Of a DNA stretch of 64,000 nucleotides, positions 41,801 to 56,100 are shown in pieces. A model generated the notes under the pieces. It did not search any database, was not told the DNA's origin, and was given only the letters and a program-made list of their open reading frames with translations. The stretch's first letter is position 1. Each line of letters starts with the position of its first letter. This DNA is from Siphonodentalium dalli. Lineage: Eukaryota; Mollusca; Scaphopoda; Gadilida; Siphonodentaliidae. Made by a program: the position numbers and the translations under genes. Where the stretch lies: contig CP136062.1 in the NCBI GenBank assembly GCA_032622095.1, positions 248,001 to 312,000 on the forward strand. Direction: 5' to 3'.

Positions 41801-43400
41801 TTGATCAATGAAGACATGGGCTGAGATGAGTTCTGTGTCATGGGTTCATAACCAAGTTGATCAATGAAAACATGGGCTGAGATGAGTTCTGTGTCATGGG
41901 TTCATAACCAAGTTGATCAATGAAAACATGGGCTGAGATGAGTTCTGTGTCATGGGTTCATAACCAAGTTGATCAATGAAAACATGGGCTGAGATGAGTT
42001 CTGTGTCATGGGTTCATAACCAAGTTGATCAATGAAAACATGGGCTGAGATGAGTTCCGTGTCATGGGTTCATAACCAAGTTGATCAATGAAGACATGGG
42101 CTGAGATGAGTTCTGTGTCATGGGTTCATAACCAAGTTGATCAATGAAAACATGGGCTGAGATGAGTTCTGTGTCATGGGTTCATAACCAAGTTGATCAA
42201 ATGAAGACATGGGCTGAGATGAGTTCTGTGTCATGGGTTCATAACCAAGTTGATCAATGAAAACATGGGCGCAGATGAGTTCTGTGTCATGGGTTCATAA
42301 TCAAGTTGAACAATGAAAACATGGGCTGAGATGAGTTATGTGTCATGGGTTCATAACCAAGTTGATCAATGAAAACATGGGCTGAGATGAGTTCTGTGTC
42401 ATGGGTTCATAACCAAGTTGATCAATGAAAACATGGGCTGAGATGAGTTCTGTGTCATGGGTTCATAACCAAGTTGATCAATGAAAACATGGGCTGAGAT
42501 GAGTTCTGTGTCATGGGTTCATAACCAAGTTGATCAATGAAAACATGGGCTGAGATGAGTTCTGTGTCATGGGTTCATAACCAAGTTGATCAATGAAGAC
42601 ATGGGCTGAGATGAGTTCTGTGTCATGGGTTCATAACCAAGTTGATCAATGAAAACATGGGCTGAGATTAGTTCTGTGTCATGGGTTCATAACCAAGTTG
42701 ATCAATGAAGACATGGGCTGAGATGAGTTCTGTGTCATGGGTTCATAACCAAGTTGATCAATGAAAACATGGGCTGAGATGAGTTCTGTGTCATGGGTTC
42801 ATAACCAAGTTGATCAATGACGACATGGGCTGAGATGAGTTCTGTGTCATGGGTTCATAACCAAGTTGATCAATGAAAACATGGGCTGAGATGAGTTCTG
42901 TGTCATGGGTTCATAACCAAGTTGATCAATGAAGACATGGGCTGAGATGAGTTCTGTGCCATGGGTTCATAACCAAGTTGATCAATGAAAACATGGGCTG
43001 AGATGAGTTCTGTGTCATGGGTTCATAACCAAGTTGATCAATGAAAACATGGGCTGAGATGAGTTCTGTGTCATGGGTTCATAACCAAGTTGATCAATGA
43101 AAACATGGGCTGAGATGAGTTCTGTGTCATGGGTTCATAACCAAGTTGATCAATGAAAACATGGGCTGAGATGAGTTCTGTGTCATGGGTTCATAACCAA
43201 GTTGATCAATGAAAACATGGGCTGAGATGAGTTCTGTGTCATGGGTTCATAACCAAGTTGATCAATGAAGACATGGGCTGAGATGAGTTCTGTGTCATGG
43301 GTTCATAACCAAGTTGATCAATGAAGACATGGGCTGAGATGAGTTCTGTGTCATGGGTTCATAACCAAGTTGATCAATGAAAACATGGGCTGAGATGAGT
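35881..43400. repeat. Large block duplicated at 4,481 bp (80 monomers plus one base)
   Basis: About 35,880-38,900 is repeated at about 40,361-43,380. Anchors exactly 4,481 apart are C6 (35,897 and 40,378), T56 (36,282 and 40,763), GTGTGATGG (36,350 and 40,831), A49 (CATGGGATGAG, 36,780 and 41,261), C39 (AATGCAGAC, 37,274 and 41,755), an inserted A (GATCAAATGAAG, near 37,720 and 42,200), GGGCGCAGATG (37,789 and 42,270), T24 with a changed palindrome (AATCAAGTTGAACAATG), a second T56 (38,187 and 42,668), C40-G41 (38,339 and 42,820) and C10 (38,475 and 42,956). The left copy also has a few private changes, such as GGCTTCATAAC near 36,860 and CATGGTCTG near 36,892. The sharing of a unique insertion makes common descent certain. 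Confidence 0.93.
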
Positions 43401-46400
43401 TCTGTGTCATGGGTTCATAACCAAGTTGATCAATGAAAACATGGGCTGAGATGAGTTCTGTGTCATGGGTTCATAACCAAGTTGATCAATGAAAACATGG
43501 GCTGAGATGAGTTCTGTGTCATGGGTTCATAACCAAGTTGATCAATGAAAACATGGGCTGAGATGAGTTCTGTGTCATGGGTTCATAACCAAGTTGATCA
43601 ATGAAGACATGGGCTGAGATGAGTTCTGTGTCATGGGTTCATAACCAAGTTGATCAATGAAAACATGGGCTGAGATGAGTTCTGTGTCATGGGTTCATAA
43701 CCAAGTTGATCAATGAAAACATGGGCTGAGATGAGTTCTGTGTCATGGGTTCATAACCAAGTTGATCAATGAAAACATGGGCTGAGATGAGTTCTGTGTC
43801 ATGGGTTCATAACCAAGTTGATCAATGAAAACATGGGCTGAGATGAGTTCTGTGTCATGGGTTCATAACCAAGTTGATCAATGAAGACATGGGCTGAGAT
43901 GAGTTCTGTGTCATGGGTTCATAACCAAGTTGATCAATGAAAACATGGGCTGAGATGAGTTCTGTGTCATGGGTAGCATAACCAAGTTGATCAATGAAGA
44001 CATGGGCTGAGATGAGTTCTGTGTCATGGGTTCATAACCAAGTTGATCAATGAAAACGTGGGCTGAGATGAGTTCTGTGTCATGGGTTCATAACCAAGTT
44101 GATCAATGAAGACATGGGCTGAGATGAGTTCTGTGTCATGGGTTCATAACCAAGTTGATCAATGAAAACATGGGCTGAGATGAGTTCTGTGTCATGGGTT
44201 CATAACCAAGTTGATCAATGACGACATGGGCTGAGATGAGTTCTGTGCCATGGGTTCATAACCAAGTTGATCAATGAAAACATGGGCTGAGATGAGTTCT
44301 GTGTCATGGGTTCATAACCAAGTTGATCAATGAAAACATGGGCTGAGATGAGTTCTGTGTCATGGGTTCATAACCAAGTTGATCAATGAAAACATGGGCT
44401 GAGATGAGTTCTGTGTCATGGGTTCATAACCAAGTTGATCAATGAAAACTTGGGCTGAGATGAGTTCTGTGTCATGGGTTCATAACCAAGTTGATCAATG
44501 AAAACATGGGCTGAGATGAGTTCTGTGTCATGGGTTCATAACCAAGTTGATCAATGAAGACATGGGCTGAGATGAGTTCTGTGTCATGGGTTCATAACCA
44601 AGTTGATCAATGAAGACATGGGCTGAGATGAGTTCTGTGTCATGGGTTCATAACCAAGTTGATCAATGAAGACATGGGCTGAGATGAGTTCTGTGTCATG
44701 GGTTCATAACCAAGTTGATCAATGAAAACATGGGCTGAGATGAGTTCTGTGTCATGGGTTCATAACCAAGTTGATCAATGAAAACATGGGCTGAGATGAG
44801 TTCTGTGTCATGGGTTCATAACCAAGTTGATCAATGAAAACATGGGCTGAGATGAGTTCTGTGTCATGGGTTCATAACCAAGTTGATCAATGAAAACATG
44901 GGCTGAGGTGAGTTCCGTGTCATGGGTTCATAACCAAGTTGATCAATGAAGACATGGGCTGAGATGAGTTCTGTGTCATGGGTTCATAACCAAGTTGATC
45001 AATGAAAACATGGGCTGAGATGAGTTCTGTGTCATGGGTTCATAACCAAGTTGATCAATGAAGACATGGGCTGAGATGAGTTCTGTGTCATGGGTTCATA
45101 ACCAAGTTGATCAATGAAAACATGGGCTGAGATGAGTTCTGTGTCATGGGTTCATAACCAAGTTGATCAATGAAAACATGGGCTGAGATGAGTTCTGTGT
45201 CATGGGTTCATAACCAAGTTGATCAATGAAAACATGGGCTGAGATGAGTTCTGTGTCATGGGTTCATAACCAAGTTGATCAATGAAAACATGGGCTGAGA
45301 TGAGTTCTGTGTCATGGGTTCATAACCAAGTTGATCAATGAAAACATGGGCTGAGATGAGTTCTGTGTCATGGGTTCATAACCAAGTTGATCAATGAAAA
45401 CATGGGCTGAGATGAGTTCTGTGTCATGGGTTCATAACCAAGTTGATCAATGAAGACATGGGCTGAGATGAGTTCTGTGTCATGGGTTCATAACCAAGTT
45501 GATCAATGAAAACATGGGCTGAGATTAGTTCTGTGTCATGGGTTCATAACCAAGTTGATCAATGAAGACATGGGCTGAGATGAGTTCTGTGTCATGGGTT
45601 CATAACCAAGTTGATCAATGAAAACATGGGCTGAGATGAGTTCTGTGTCATGGGTTCATAACCAAGTTGATCAATGACGACATGGGCTGAGATGAGTTCT
45701 GTGTCATGGGTTCATAACCAAGTTGATCAATGAAAACATGGGCTGAGATGAGTTCTGTGTCATGGGTTCATAACCAAGTTGATCAATGAAGACATGGGCT
45801 GAGATGAGTTCTGTGCCATGGGTTCATAACCAAGTTGATCAATGAAAACATGGGCTGAGATGAGTTCTGTGTCATGGGTTCATAACCAAGTTGATCAATG
45901 AAAACATGGGCTGAGATGAGTTCTGTGTCATGGGTTCATAACCAAGTTGATCAATGAAAACATGGGCTGAGATGAGTTCTGTGTCATGGGTTCATAACCA
46001 AGTTGATCAATGAAAACATGGGCTGAGATGAGTTCTGTGTCATGGGTTCATAACCAAGTTGATCAATGAAAACATGGGCTGAGATGAGTTCTGTGTCATG
46101 GGTTCATAACCAAGTTGATCAATGAAGACATGGGCTGAGATGAGTTCTGTGTCATGGGTTCATAACCAAGTTGATCAATGAAGACATGGGCTGAGATGAG
46201 TTCTGTGTCATGGGTTCATAACCAAGTTGATCAATGAAAACATGGGCTGAGATGAGTTCTGTGTCATGGGTTCATAACCAAGTTGATCAATGAAAACATG
46301 GGCTGAGATGAGTTCTGTGTCATGGGTTCATAACCAAGTTGATCAATGAAAACATGGGCTGAGATGAGTTCCGTGTCATGGGTTCATAACCAAGTTGATC

Positions 46401-47907
46401 AATGAAGACATGGGCTGAGATGAGTTCTGTGTCATGGGTTCATAACCAAGTTGATCAATGAAAACATGGGCTGAGATGAGTTCTGTGTCATGGGTTCATA
46501 ACCAAGTTGATCAATGAAAACATGGGCTGAGATGAGTTCTGTGTCATGGGTTCATAACCAAGTTGATCAATGAAAACATGGGCTGAGATGAGTTCTGTGT
46601 CATGGGTTCATAACCAAGTTGATCAATGAAAACATGGGCTGAGATGAGTTCTGTGTCATGGGTTCATAACCAAGTTGATCAATGAAGACATGGGCTGAGA
46701 TGAGTTCTGTGTCATGGGTTCATAACCAAGTTGATCAATGAAAACATGGGCTGAGATGAGTTCTGTGTCATGGGTTCATAACCAAGTTGATCAATGAAAA
46801 CATGGGCTGAGATGAGTTCTGTGTCATGGGTTCATAACCAAGTTGATCAATGAAAACATGGGCTGAGATGAGTTCTGTGTCATGGGTTCATAACCAAGTT
46901 GATCAATGAAAACATGGGCTGAGATGAGTTCTGTGTCATGGGTTCATAACCAAGTTGATCAATGAAGACATGGGCTGAGATGAGTTCTGTGTCATGGGTT
47001 CATAACCAAGTTGATCAATGAAAACATGGGCTGAGATGAGTTCTGTGTCATGGGTGCATAACCAAGTTGATCAATGAAGACATGGGCTGAGATGAGTTCT
47101 GTGTCATGGGTTCATAACCAAGTTGATCAATGAAAACGTGGGCTGAGATGAGTTCTGTGTCATGGGTTCATAACCAAGTTGATCAATGAAGACATGGGCT
47201 GAGATGAGTTCTGTGTCATGGGTTCATAACCAAGTTGATCAATGAAAACATGGGCTGAGATGAGTTCTGTGTCATGGGTTCATAACCAAGTTGATCAATG
47301 ACGACATGGGCTGAGATGAGTTCTGTGCCATGGGTTCATAACCAAGTTGATCAATGAAAACATGGGCTGAGATGAGTTCTGTGTCATGGGTTCATAACCA
47401 AGTTGATCAATGAAAACATGGGCTGAGATGAGTTCTGTGTCATGGGTTCATAACCAAGTTGATCAATGAAAACATGGGCTGAGATGAGTTCTGTGTCATG
47501 GGTTCATAACCAAGTTGATCAATGAAAACTTGGGCTGAGATGAGTTCTGTGTCATGGGTTCATAACCAAGTTGATCAATGAAAACATGGGCTGAGATGAG
47601 TTCTGTGTCATGGGTTCATAACCAAGTTGATCAATGAAGACATGGGCTGAGATGAGTTCTGTGTCATGGGTTCATAACCAAGTTGATCAATGAAGACATG
47701 GGCTGAGATGAGTTCTGTGTCATGGGTTCATAACCAAGTTGATCAATGAAGACATGGGCTGAGATGAGTTCTGTGTCATGGGTTCATAACCAAGTTGATC
47801 AATGAAAACATGGGCTGAGATGAGTTCTGTGTCATGGGTTCATAACCAAGTTGATCAATGAAAACATGGGCTGAGATGAGTTCTGTGTCATGGGTTCATA
47901 ACCAAGT
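43401..47907. repeat. Block duplicated at 3,080 bp (55 monomers)
   Basis: 43,970-45,120 recurs at 47,050-48,200. Anchors are G18-type GGGTGCATAACC (43,976 and 47,056; the left copy has one inserted A at 43,975), T44 (GAAAACTTGGG, 44,449 and 47,529), C40-G41 with C10 (44,245 and 47,325) and G54 with C6 (GAGGTGAGTTCC, 44,905 and 47,985). An older copy of the same order lies at 39,718 (GGTGCATAACC), 39,987 (C10) and 40,191 (T44), 4,258 bp upstream of the first. A further relation of 2,857 bp links T56 and C40-G41 at 42,668 and 42,820 with 45,525 and 45,677. Three generations of duplication therefore overlap here. Confidence 0.88.
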
Positions 47908-50645
47908 GATCAATGAAAACATGGGCTGAGATGAGTTCTGTGTCATGGGTTCATAACCAAGTTGATCAATGAAAACATGGGCTTGAGGTGAGTTCCGTGT
48001 CATGGGTTCATAACCAAGTTGATCAATGAAGACATGGGCTGAGATGAGTTCTGTGTCATGGGTTCATAACCAAGTTGATCAATGAAAACATGGGCTGAGA
48101 TGAGTTCTGTGTCATGGGTTCATAACCAAGTTGATCAATGAAGACATGGGCTGAGATGAGTTCTGTGTCATGGGTTCATAACCAAGTTGATCAATGAAAA
48201 CATGGGCTGAGATGAGTTCTGTGTCATGGGTTCATAATCAAGTTTGATCAATGAAAACATGGGCTGAGATGAGTTCTGTGTCATGGGTTCATAACCAAGT
48301 TGATCAATGAAAACATGGGCTGAGATGAGTTCCGTGTCATGGGTTCATAACCAAGTTGATCAATGAAGACATGGGCTGAGATGAGTTCTGTGTCATGGGT
48401 TCATAACCAAGTTGTTTAATGAAAACATGGGCTGAGATGAGCTTCTGTGTCATGGGTTCACAACCAAGTTGATCAATGAAAACATCGGCTGAGATGAGTT
48501 CTGTGTCATGGGTTCATAACCAAGTTGATCAATGAAAACATGGGCTGAGATGAGTTCTGTGTCATGGGTTCATAACCAAGTTGATCAATGAAAACATGGG
48601 CTGAGATGAGTTTCTGTGTCATGGGTTCATAACCAAGTTGATCAATGGAAACATGGGCTGAGATGATTTCTGTGTCATGGGTTCATAACCAAGTTGATCA
48701 ATGAAAACATGGGCTGAGATGAGTTCTGTGTCATGGGTTCATAACCAAGTTGATCAATGAAAACATGGGCTGAGATGAGTTCTGTGTCATGGGTTCATAA
48801 CCAAGTTGATCAATGAAGACATGGGCTGAGATGAGTTCTGTGTCATGGTTCATAACCAAGGTTGATCAATGAAAACATGGGCTGAGATGAGTTCTGTGTC
48901 ATGGGTTCATAACCAAGTTGATCAATGAAGACGTGGGCTGAGATGAGTTCTGTGTCATGGGTTCATAACCAAGTTGATCAATGAAAACGTGGGCTGAGAT
49001 GAGTTCTGTGTCATGGGTTCATAACCAAGTTGATCAATGAAGACATGGGCTGAGATGAGTTCTGTGTCATGGGTTCATAACCAAGTTGATCAATGAAAAC
49101 AATGGGCTGAGATGAGTTCTGTGTCATGGGTTCATAACCAAGTTGATCAATGAAGACATGGGCTGAGATGAGTTCTGTGCCATGGGTTCATAACCAAGTT
49201 GATCAATGAAAACATGGGTTGAGATGAGTTCTGTGTCATGGGTTCATAACCAAGTTGATCAATGAAAACATGGGCTGAGATGAGTTCTGTGTCATGGGTT
49301 CATAACCAAGTTGATCAATGAAAACATGGGCTGAGATGAGTTCTGTGTCATGGGTTCATAACCAAGTTGATCAATGAAAAACATGGGCTGAGATGAGTTC
49401 TGTGTCATGGGTTCATAACCAAGTTGATCAATGAAGACATGAGCTGAGATGAGTTCTGTGTTATGGGTTCATAACCAAGTTGATCAATGAAGACATGGGC
49501 TGAAATGAGTTCTGTGTCATGGGTTCATAACCAAGTTGATCAATGAAAACATGGGCTGAGATGAGTTCTGTGTCATGGGTTCATAACCAAGTTGATCAAT
49601 GAAAACATGGGCTGAGATGAGTTCTGTGTCATGGGTTCATAAACAAGTTGATCAATGAAAACATGGGCTGAGATGAGTTCCGTGTCATGGGTTCATAACC
49701 AAGTTGATCAATGAAGACATGGGCTGAGATGAGTTCTGTGTCATGGGTTCATAACCAAGTTGATCAATGAAAACATGGGCTGAGATGAGTTCTGTGTCAT
49801 GGGTTCATAACCAAGTTGATCAATGAAAACATGGGCTGAGATGAGTTCTGTGTCATGGGTTCATAACCAAGTTGATCAATGAAGACATGGGCTGAGATGA
49901 GTTCTGTGTCATGGGTTCATAACCAAGTTGATCAATGAAGACATGGGCTGAGATGAGTTCTGTGTCATGGGTTCATAACCAAGTTGATCAATGAAAACAT
50001 GGGCTGAGATGAGTTCTGTGTCATGGGTTCATAACCAAGTTGATCAATGAAAACATGGGCTGAGATGAGTTCTGTGTCATGGGTTCATAACCAAGTTGAT
50101 CAATGAAAACATGGGCTGAGATGAGTTCCGTGTCATGGGTTTATAACCAAGTTGATCAATGAAGACATGGGCTGAGATGAGTTCTGTGTCATGGGTTCAT
50201 AACCAAGTTGATCAATGAAAACATGGGCTGAGATGAGTTCTGTGTCATGGGTTCATAACCAAGTTGATCAATGAAAACATGGGCTGAGATGAGTTCTGTG
50301 TCATGGGTTCATAACCAAGTTGATCAATGAAAACATGGGCTGAGATGAGTTCTGTGTCATGGGTTCATAACCAAGTTGATCAATGAAAACATGGGCTGAG
50401 ATGAGTTCTGTGTCATGGGTTCATAACCAAGTTGATCAATGAAGACATGGGCTGAGATGAGTTCTGTGTCATGGGTTCATAACCAAGTTGATCAATGAAA
50501 ACATGGGCTGAGATGAGTTCTGTGTCATGGGGTTCATAACCAAGTTGATCAATGAAAACATGGGCTGAGATGAGTTCTGTGTCATGGGTTCATAACCAAG
50601 TTGATCAATGAAAACATGGGCTGAGATGAGTTCTGTGTCATGGGG
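47908..50645. repeat. Indel-rich segment: 11 of the window's 19 single-base indels
   Basis: Within 2.7 kb the 56-bp register is broken at about 47,908 (deleted T), 47,983 (inserted T), 48,243 (inserted T), 48,442 (inserted C), 48,611 (inserted T), 48,848 (deleted G), 48,860 (inserted G), 49,101 (inserted A), 49,381 (inserted A), 50,531 and 50,645 (each an inserted G). Most lengthen or shorten a homopolymer by one. Substitutions are also odd (GTTGTTTAATG near 48,414, CATCGGC near 48,485, AATGGAAAC near 48,646). Despite this, its variant order matches the indel-free block at about 31.0-32.5 kb: T2 at 48,667, G41-G44 260 bp on, C10, T49, an A47 unit (GACATGAGCTG) and A24 at 49,641, with one monomer fewer between T49 and A47. 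Either it is older and less homogenised, or the assembled consensus is poor here. Confidence 0.88.
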
Positions 50646-53130
50646 TTCATAACCAAGTTGATCAATGAAAACATGGGCTGAGATGAGTTCTGTGTCATGG
50701 GTTCATAACCAAGTTGATCAATGAAGACATGGGCTGAGATGAGTTCTGTGTCATGGGTTCATAACCAAGTTGATCAATGAAAACATGGGCTGAGATGAGT
50801 TCTGTGTCATGGGTTCATAACCAAGTTGATCAATGAAGACATGGGCTGATATGAGTTCTGTGTCATGGGTTCATAACCAAGTTGATCAATGAAAACGTGG
50901 GCTGAGATCAGTTCTGTGTCATGGGTTAATAACAAAGTTGATCAATGAAGACATGGGCTGAGATGAGTTCTGTGTCATGGGTTCATAACCAAGTTGATCA
51001 ATGAAAACATGGGCTGAAATGAGTTCTGTGTCATGGATTCATAACCAAGTTGATCAATGAAGACATGGGCTGAGATGAGTTCTGTGCCATGGGTTCATAA
51101 CCAAGTTGATCAATGAAAACATGGGCTGAGATGAGTTCTGTGTCATGGGTTCATAACCAAGTTGATCAATGAAAACATGGGCTGAGATGAGTTCTGTGTC
51201 ATGGGTTCATAACCAAGTTGATCAATGAAAACATGGGCTGAGATGAGTTCTGTGTCATGGGTTCATAACCAAGTTGATCAATGAAAACATGGGCTGAGAT
51301 GAGTTCTGTGTCATGGGTTCATAACCAAGTTGATCAATGAAAACATGGGCTGAGATGAGTTCTGTGTCATGGGTTCATAACCAAGTTGATCAATGAAGAC
51401 ATGGGCTGAGATGAGTTCTGTGTCATGGGTTCATAACCAAGTTGATCAATGAAGACATGGGCTGAGATGAGTTCTGTGTCATGGGTTCATAACCAAGTTG
51501 ATCAATGAAGACATGGGCTGAGATGAGTTCTGTGTCATGGGTTCATAACCAAGTTGATCAATGAAAACATGGGCTGAGATGAGTTCTGTGTCATGAGTTC
51601 ATAACCAAGTTGATCAATGAAAACATGGGCTGAGATGAGTTCTGTGTCATGGGTTCATAACCAAGTTGATCAATGAAAACATGGGCTGAGATGAGTTCTG
51701 TGTCATGGGTTCATAACCAAGTTGATCAATGAAAACATGGGCTGAGATGAGTTCCGTGTCATGGGTTCATAACCAAGTTGATCAATGAAGACATGGGCTG
51801 AGATGAGTTCTGTGTCATGGGTTCATAACCAAGTTGATCAATGAAAACGTGGGCTGAGATGAGTTCTGTGTCATGGGTTCATAACCAAGTTGATCAATGA
51901 AGACATGGGCTGAGATGAGTTCTGTGTCATGGGTTCATAACCAAGTTGATCAATGAAAACATGGGCTGAGATGAGTTCTGTGTCATGGGTTCATAACCAA
52001 GTTGATCAATGAAGACATGGGCTGAGATGAGTTCTGTGTCATGGGTTCATAACCAAGTTGATCAATGAAAACATAGGCTGAGATGAGTTCTGTGCCATGG
52101 GTTCATAACCAAGTTGATCAATGAAAACATGGGCTGAGATGAGTTCTGTGTCATGGGTTCATAACCAAGTTGATCAATGAAGACATGGGCTGAGATGAGT
52201 TCCGTGTCATGGGTTCATAACCAAGTTGATCAATGAAGACATGGGCTGAGATGAGTTCCGTGTCAGGGGTTCATAACCAAGTTGATCAATGCAGACATGG
52301 GCTGAGATGAGTTCTGTGTCATGGGTTCATAACCAAGTTGATCAATGAAAACATGGTCTGAGATGAGTTCTGTGTCATGGGTTCATAACCAAGTTGATCA
52401 ATGAAAACATGGGCTGAGATGAGTTCTGTGTCATGGGTTCATAACCAAGTTGATCAATGAAGACATGGGCTGAGATGAGTTCTGTGTCATGGGTTCATAA
52501 CCAAGTTGATCAATGAAGACATGCGCTGAGATGAGTTCTGTGTCATGGGTTCATAACCAAGTTGATCAATGAAAACATAGGCTGAGATGAGTTCTGTGTC
52601 ATGGGTTCATAACCAAGTTGATCAATGAAAACATGGGCTGAGATGAGTTCTGTGTCATGGGTTCATAACCAAGTTGATCAATGAAGACATGGGCTGAGAT
52701 GAGTTCCGTGTCATGGGTTCATAACCAAGTTGATCAATGAAGACATGGGCTGAGATGAGTTCTGTGTCATGGGTTCATAACCAAGTTGATCAATGAAAAC
52801 ATGGGCTGAGATGAGTTATGTGTCATGGGTTCATAACCAAGTTGATCAATGAAAACATGGGCTGAGATGAGTTCTGTGTCATGGGTTCATAACCAAGTTG
52901 ATCAATGAAGACATGGGCTGAGATGAGTTCTGTGTCATGGGTTCATAACCAAGTTGATCAATGAAAACATGGGCTGAGATGAGTTCTGTGTCATGGGTTC
53001 ATAATCAAGTTGATCAATGAAAACATGGGCTGAGATGAGTTCTGTGTCATGGGTTCATAACCAAGTTGATCAATGAAAACATGGGCTGAGATGAGTTCCG
53101 TGTCAGGGGTTCATAACCAAGTTGATCAAT
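50646..53130. repeat. Register-clean stretch with an 840-bp (15-monomer) duplication
   Basis: After 50,645 no further indel occurs to the end of the window. Private variants cluster at 50,850-51,040 (GCTGATATG, GAGATCAGTTC, GGGTTAATAACAAAG, GCTGAAATG, CATGGATTC). A marked haplotype at 52,257-52,360 recurs 840 bp later at 53,097-53,200: C6, then GTCAGGGGTTC (G13), then C39 (AATGCAGAC), then CATGGTCTG (T48). C10 units lie at 51,084 and 52,092. CATAGGCTG (A46) occurs twice, near 52,075 and 52,569. Confidence 0.82.
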
Positions 53131-56100
53131 GCAGACATGGGCTGAGATGAGTTCTGTGTCATGGGTTCATAACCAAGTTGATCAATGAAAACATGGTCTG
53201 AGATGAGTTCTGTGTCATGGGTTCATAACCAAGTTGATCAATGAAAACATGGGCTGAGATGAGTTCTGTGTCATGGGTTCATAACCAAGTTGATCAATGA
53301 AAACATGGGCTGAGATGAGTTCTGTGTCGTGGGTTCATAACCAAGTTGATCAATGAAAACATGGGCTGAGATGAGTTCTGTGTCATGGGTTCATAACCAA
53401 GTTGATCAATGAAAACATGGGCTTAGATGATTTCTGTGTCATGGGTTCATAACCAAGTTGATCAATGAAAACATGGGCTGAGATGAGTTCTGTGTCATGG
53501 GTTCATAACCAAGTTGATCAATGAAAACATGGGCTGAGATGAATTCTGTGTCATGGGTTCATAACCAAGTTGATCAATGAAGACATGGGCTGAGATGAGT
53601 TCTGTGTCATGGGTTCATAACCAAGTTGATCAATGAAAACATGGGCTGAGATGAGTTCTGTGTCATGGGTTCATAACCAAGTTGATCAATGAAGACGTGG
53701 GCTGAGATGAGTTCTGTGTCATGGGTTCATAACCAAGTTGATCAATGAAAACGTGGGCTGAGATGAGTTCTGTGTCATGGGTTCATAACCAAGTTGATCA
53801 ATGAAGACATGGGCTGAGATGAGTTCCGTGTCATGGGTTCATAACCAAGTTGATCAATGAAAACATGTCCTGAGATGAGTTCTGTGTCATGGGTTCATAA
53901 CCAAGTTGATCAATGAAGACATGGGCTGAGATGAGTTCTGTGCCATGGGTTCATAACCAAGTTGATCAATGAAAACATGGGCTGAGATGAGTTCTGTGTC
54001 ATGGGTTCATAACCAAGTTGATCAATGAAGACATGGGCTGAGATGAGTTCTGTGCCATGGGTTCATAACCAAGTTGATCAATGAAAACATGGGCTGAGAT
54101 GAGTTCTGTGTCATGGGTTCATAACCAAGTTGATCAATGAAAACATGGGCTGAGATGAGTTCTGTGTCATGGGTTCATAACCAAGTTGATCAATGAAGAC
54201 ATGGGCTGAGATGAGTTCTGTGTCATGGGTTCATAACCAAGTTGATCAATGAAAACATGGGCTGAGATGAGTTCTGTGTCATGGGTTCATAACCAAGTTG
54301 ATCAATGAAAACATGGGCTGAGATGAGTTCTGTGTCATGGGTTCATAACCAAGTTGATCAATGAAAACATGGGCTGAGATGAGTTCTGTGTCATGGGTTC
54401 ATAACCAAGTTGATCAATGAAAACATGGGCTGAGATGAGTTCTGTGTCATGGGTTCATAACCAAGTTGATCAATGAAAACATGGGCTGAGATGAGTTCTG
54501 TGTCATGGGTTCATAACCAAGTTGATCAATGAAAACATGGGCTGAGATGAGTTCTGTGTCATGGGTTCATAACCAAGTTGATCAATGAAAACATGGGCTG
54601 AGATGAGTTCTGTGTCATGGGTTCATAACCAAGTTGATCAATGAAGACATGGGCTGAGATGAATTCTGTGTCATGGGTTCATAACCAAGTTGATCAATGA
54701 AAACATGGGCTGAGATGAGTTCTGTGTCATGGGTTCATAACCAAGTTGATCAATGAAGACATGGGCTGAGATGAGTTCTGTGTCATGGGTTCATAACCAA
54801 GTTGATCAATGAAAACGTGGGCTGAGATGAGTTCTGTGTCATGGGTTCATAACCAAGTTGATCAATGAAGACATGGGCTGAGATGAGTTCTGTGTCATGG
54901 GTTCATAACCAAGTTGATCAATGAAAACATGGGCTGAGATGAGTTCTGTGTCATGTGTTCATAACCAAGTTGATCAATGAAGACATGGGCTGAGATGAGT
55001 TCTGTGCCATGGGTTCATAACCAAGTTGATCAATGAAAACATGGGCTGAGATGAGTTCTGTGTCATGGGTTCATAACCAAGTTGATCAATGAAAACATGG
55101 GCTGAGATGAGTTCTGTGTCATGGGTTCATAACCAAGTTGATCAATGAAAACATGGGCTGAGATGAGTTCTGTGTCATGGGTTCATAACCAAGTTGATCA
55201 ATGAAAACATGGGCTGAGATGAGTTCTGTGTCATGGGTTCATAACCAAGTTGATCAATGAAAACATGGGCTGAGATGAGTTCTGTGTCATGGGTTCATAA
55301 CCAAGTTGATCAATGAATACATGGGCTGAGATGAGTTCTGTGTCATGGGTTCATAACCAAGTTGATCAATGAAAACATGGGCTGAGATGAGTTCTGTGTC
55401 ATGGGTTCATAACCAAGTTGATCAATGAAAACATGGGCTGAGATGAGTTCTGTGTCATGGGTTCATAACCAAGTTGATCAATGAAAACATGGGCTGAGAT
55501 GAGTTCTGTGTCATGGGTTCATAACCAAGTTGATCAATGAAAACATGGGCTGAGATGAGTTCTGTGTCATGGGTTCATAACCAAGTTGATCAATGAAGAC
55601 ATGGGCTGAGATGAATTCTGTGTCATGGGTTCATAACCAAGTTGATCAATGAAAACATGGGCTGAGATGAGTTCTGTGTCATGGGTTCATAACCAAGTTG
55701 ATCAATGAAGACATGGGCTGAGATGAGTTCTGTGTCATGGGTTCATAACCAAGTTGATCAATGAAAACGTGGGCTGAGATGAGTTCTGTGTCATGGGTTC
55801 ATAACCAAGTTGATCAATGAAGACATGGGCTGAGATGAGTTCTGTGTCATGGGTTCATAACCAAGTTGATCAATGAAAACATGGGCTGAGATGAGTTCTG
55901 TGTCATGGGTTCATAACCAAGTTGATCAATGAAGACATGGGCTGAGATGAGTTCTGTGCCATGGGTTCATAACCAAGTTGATCAATGAAAACATGGGCTG
56001 AGATGAGTTCTGTGTCATGGGTTCATAACCAAGTTGATCAATGAAAACATGGGCTGAGATGAGTTCTGTGTCATGGGTTCATAACCAAGTTGATCAATGA

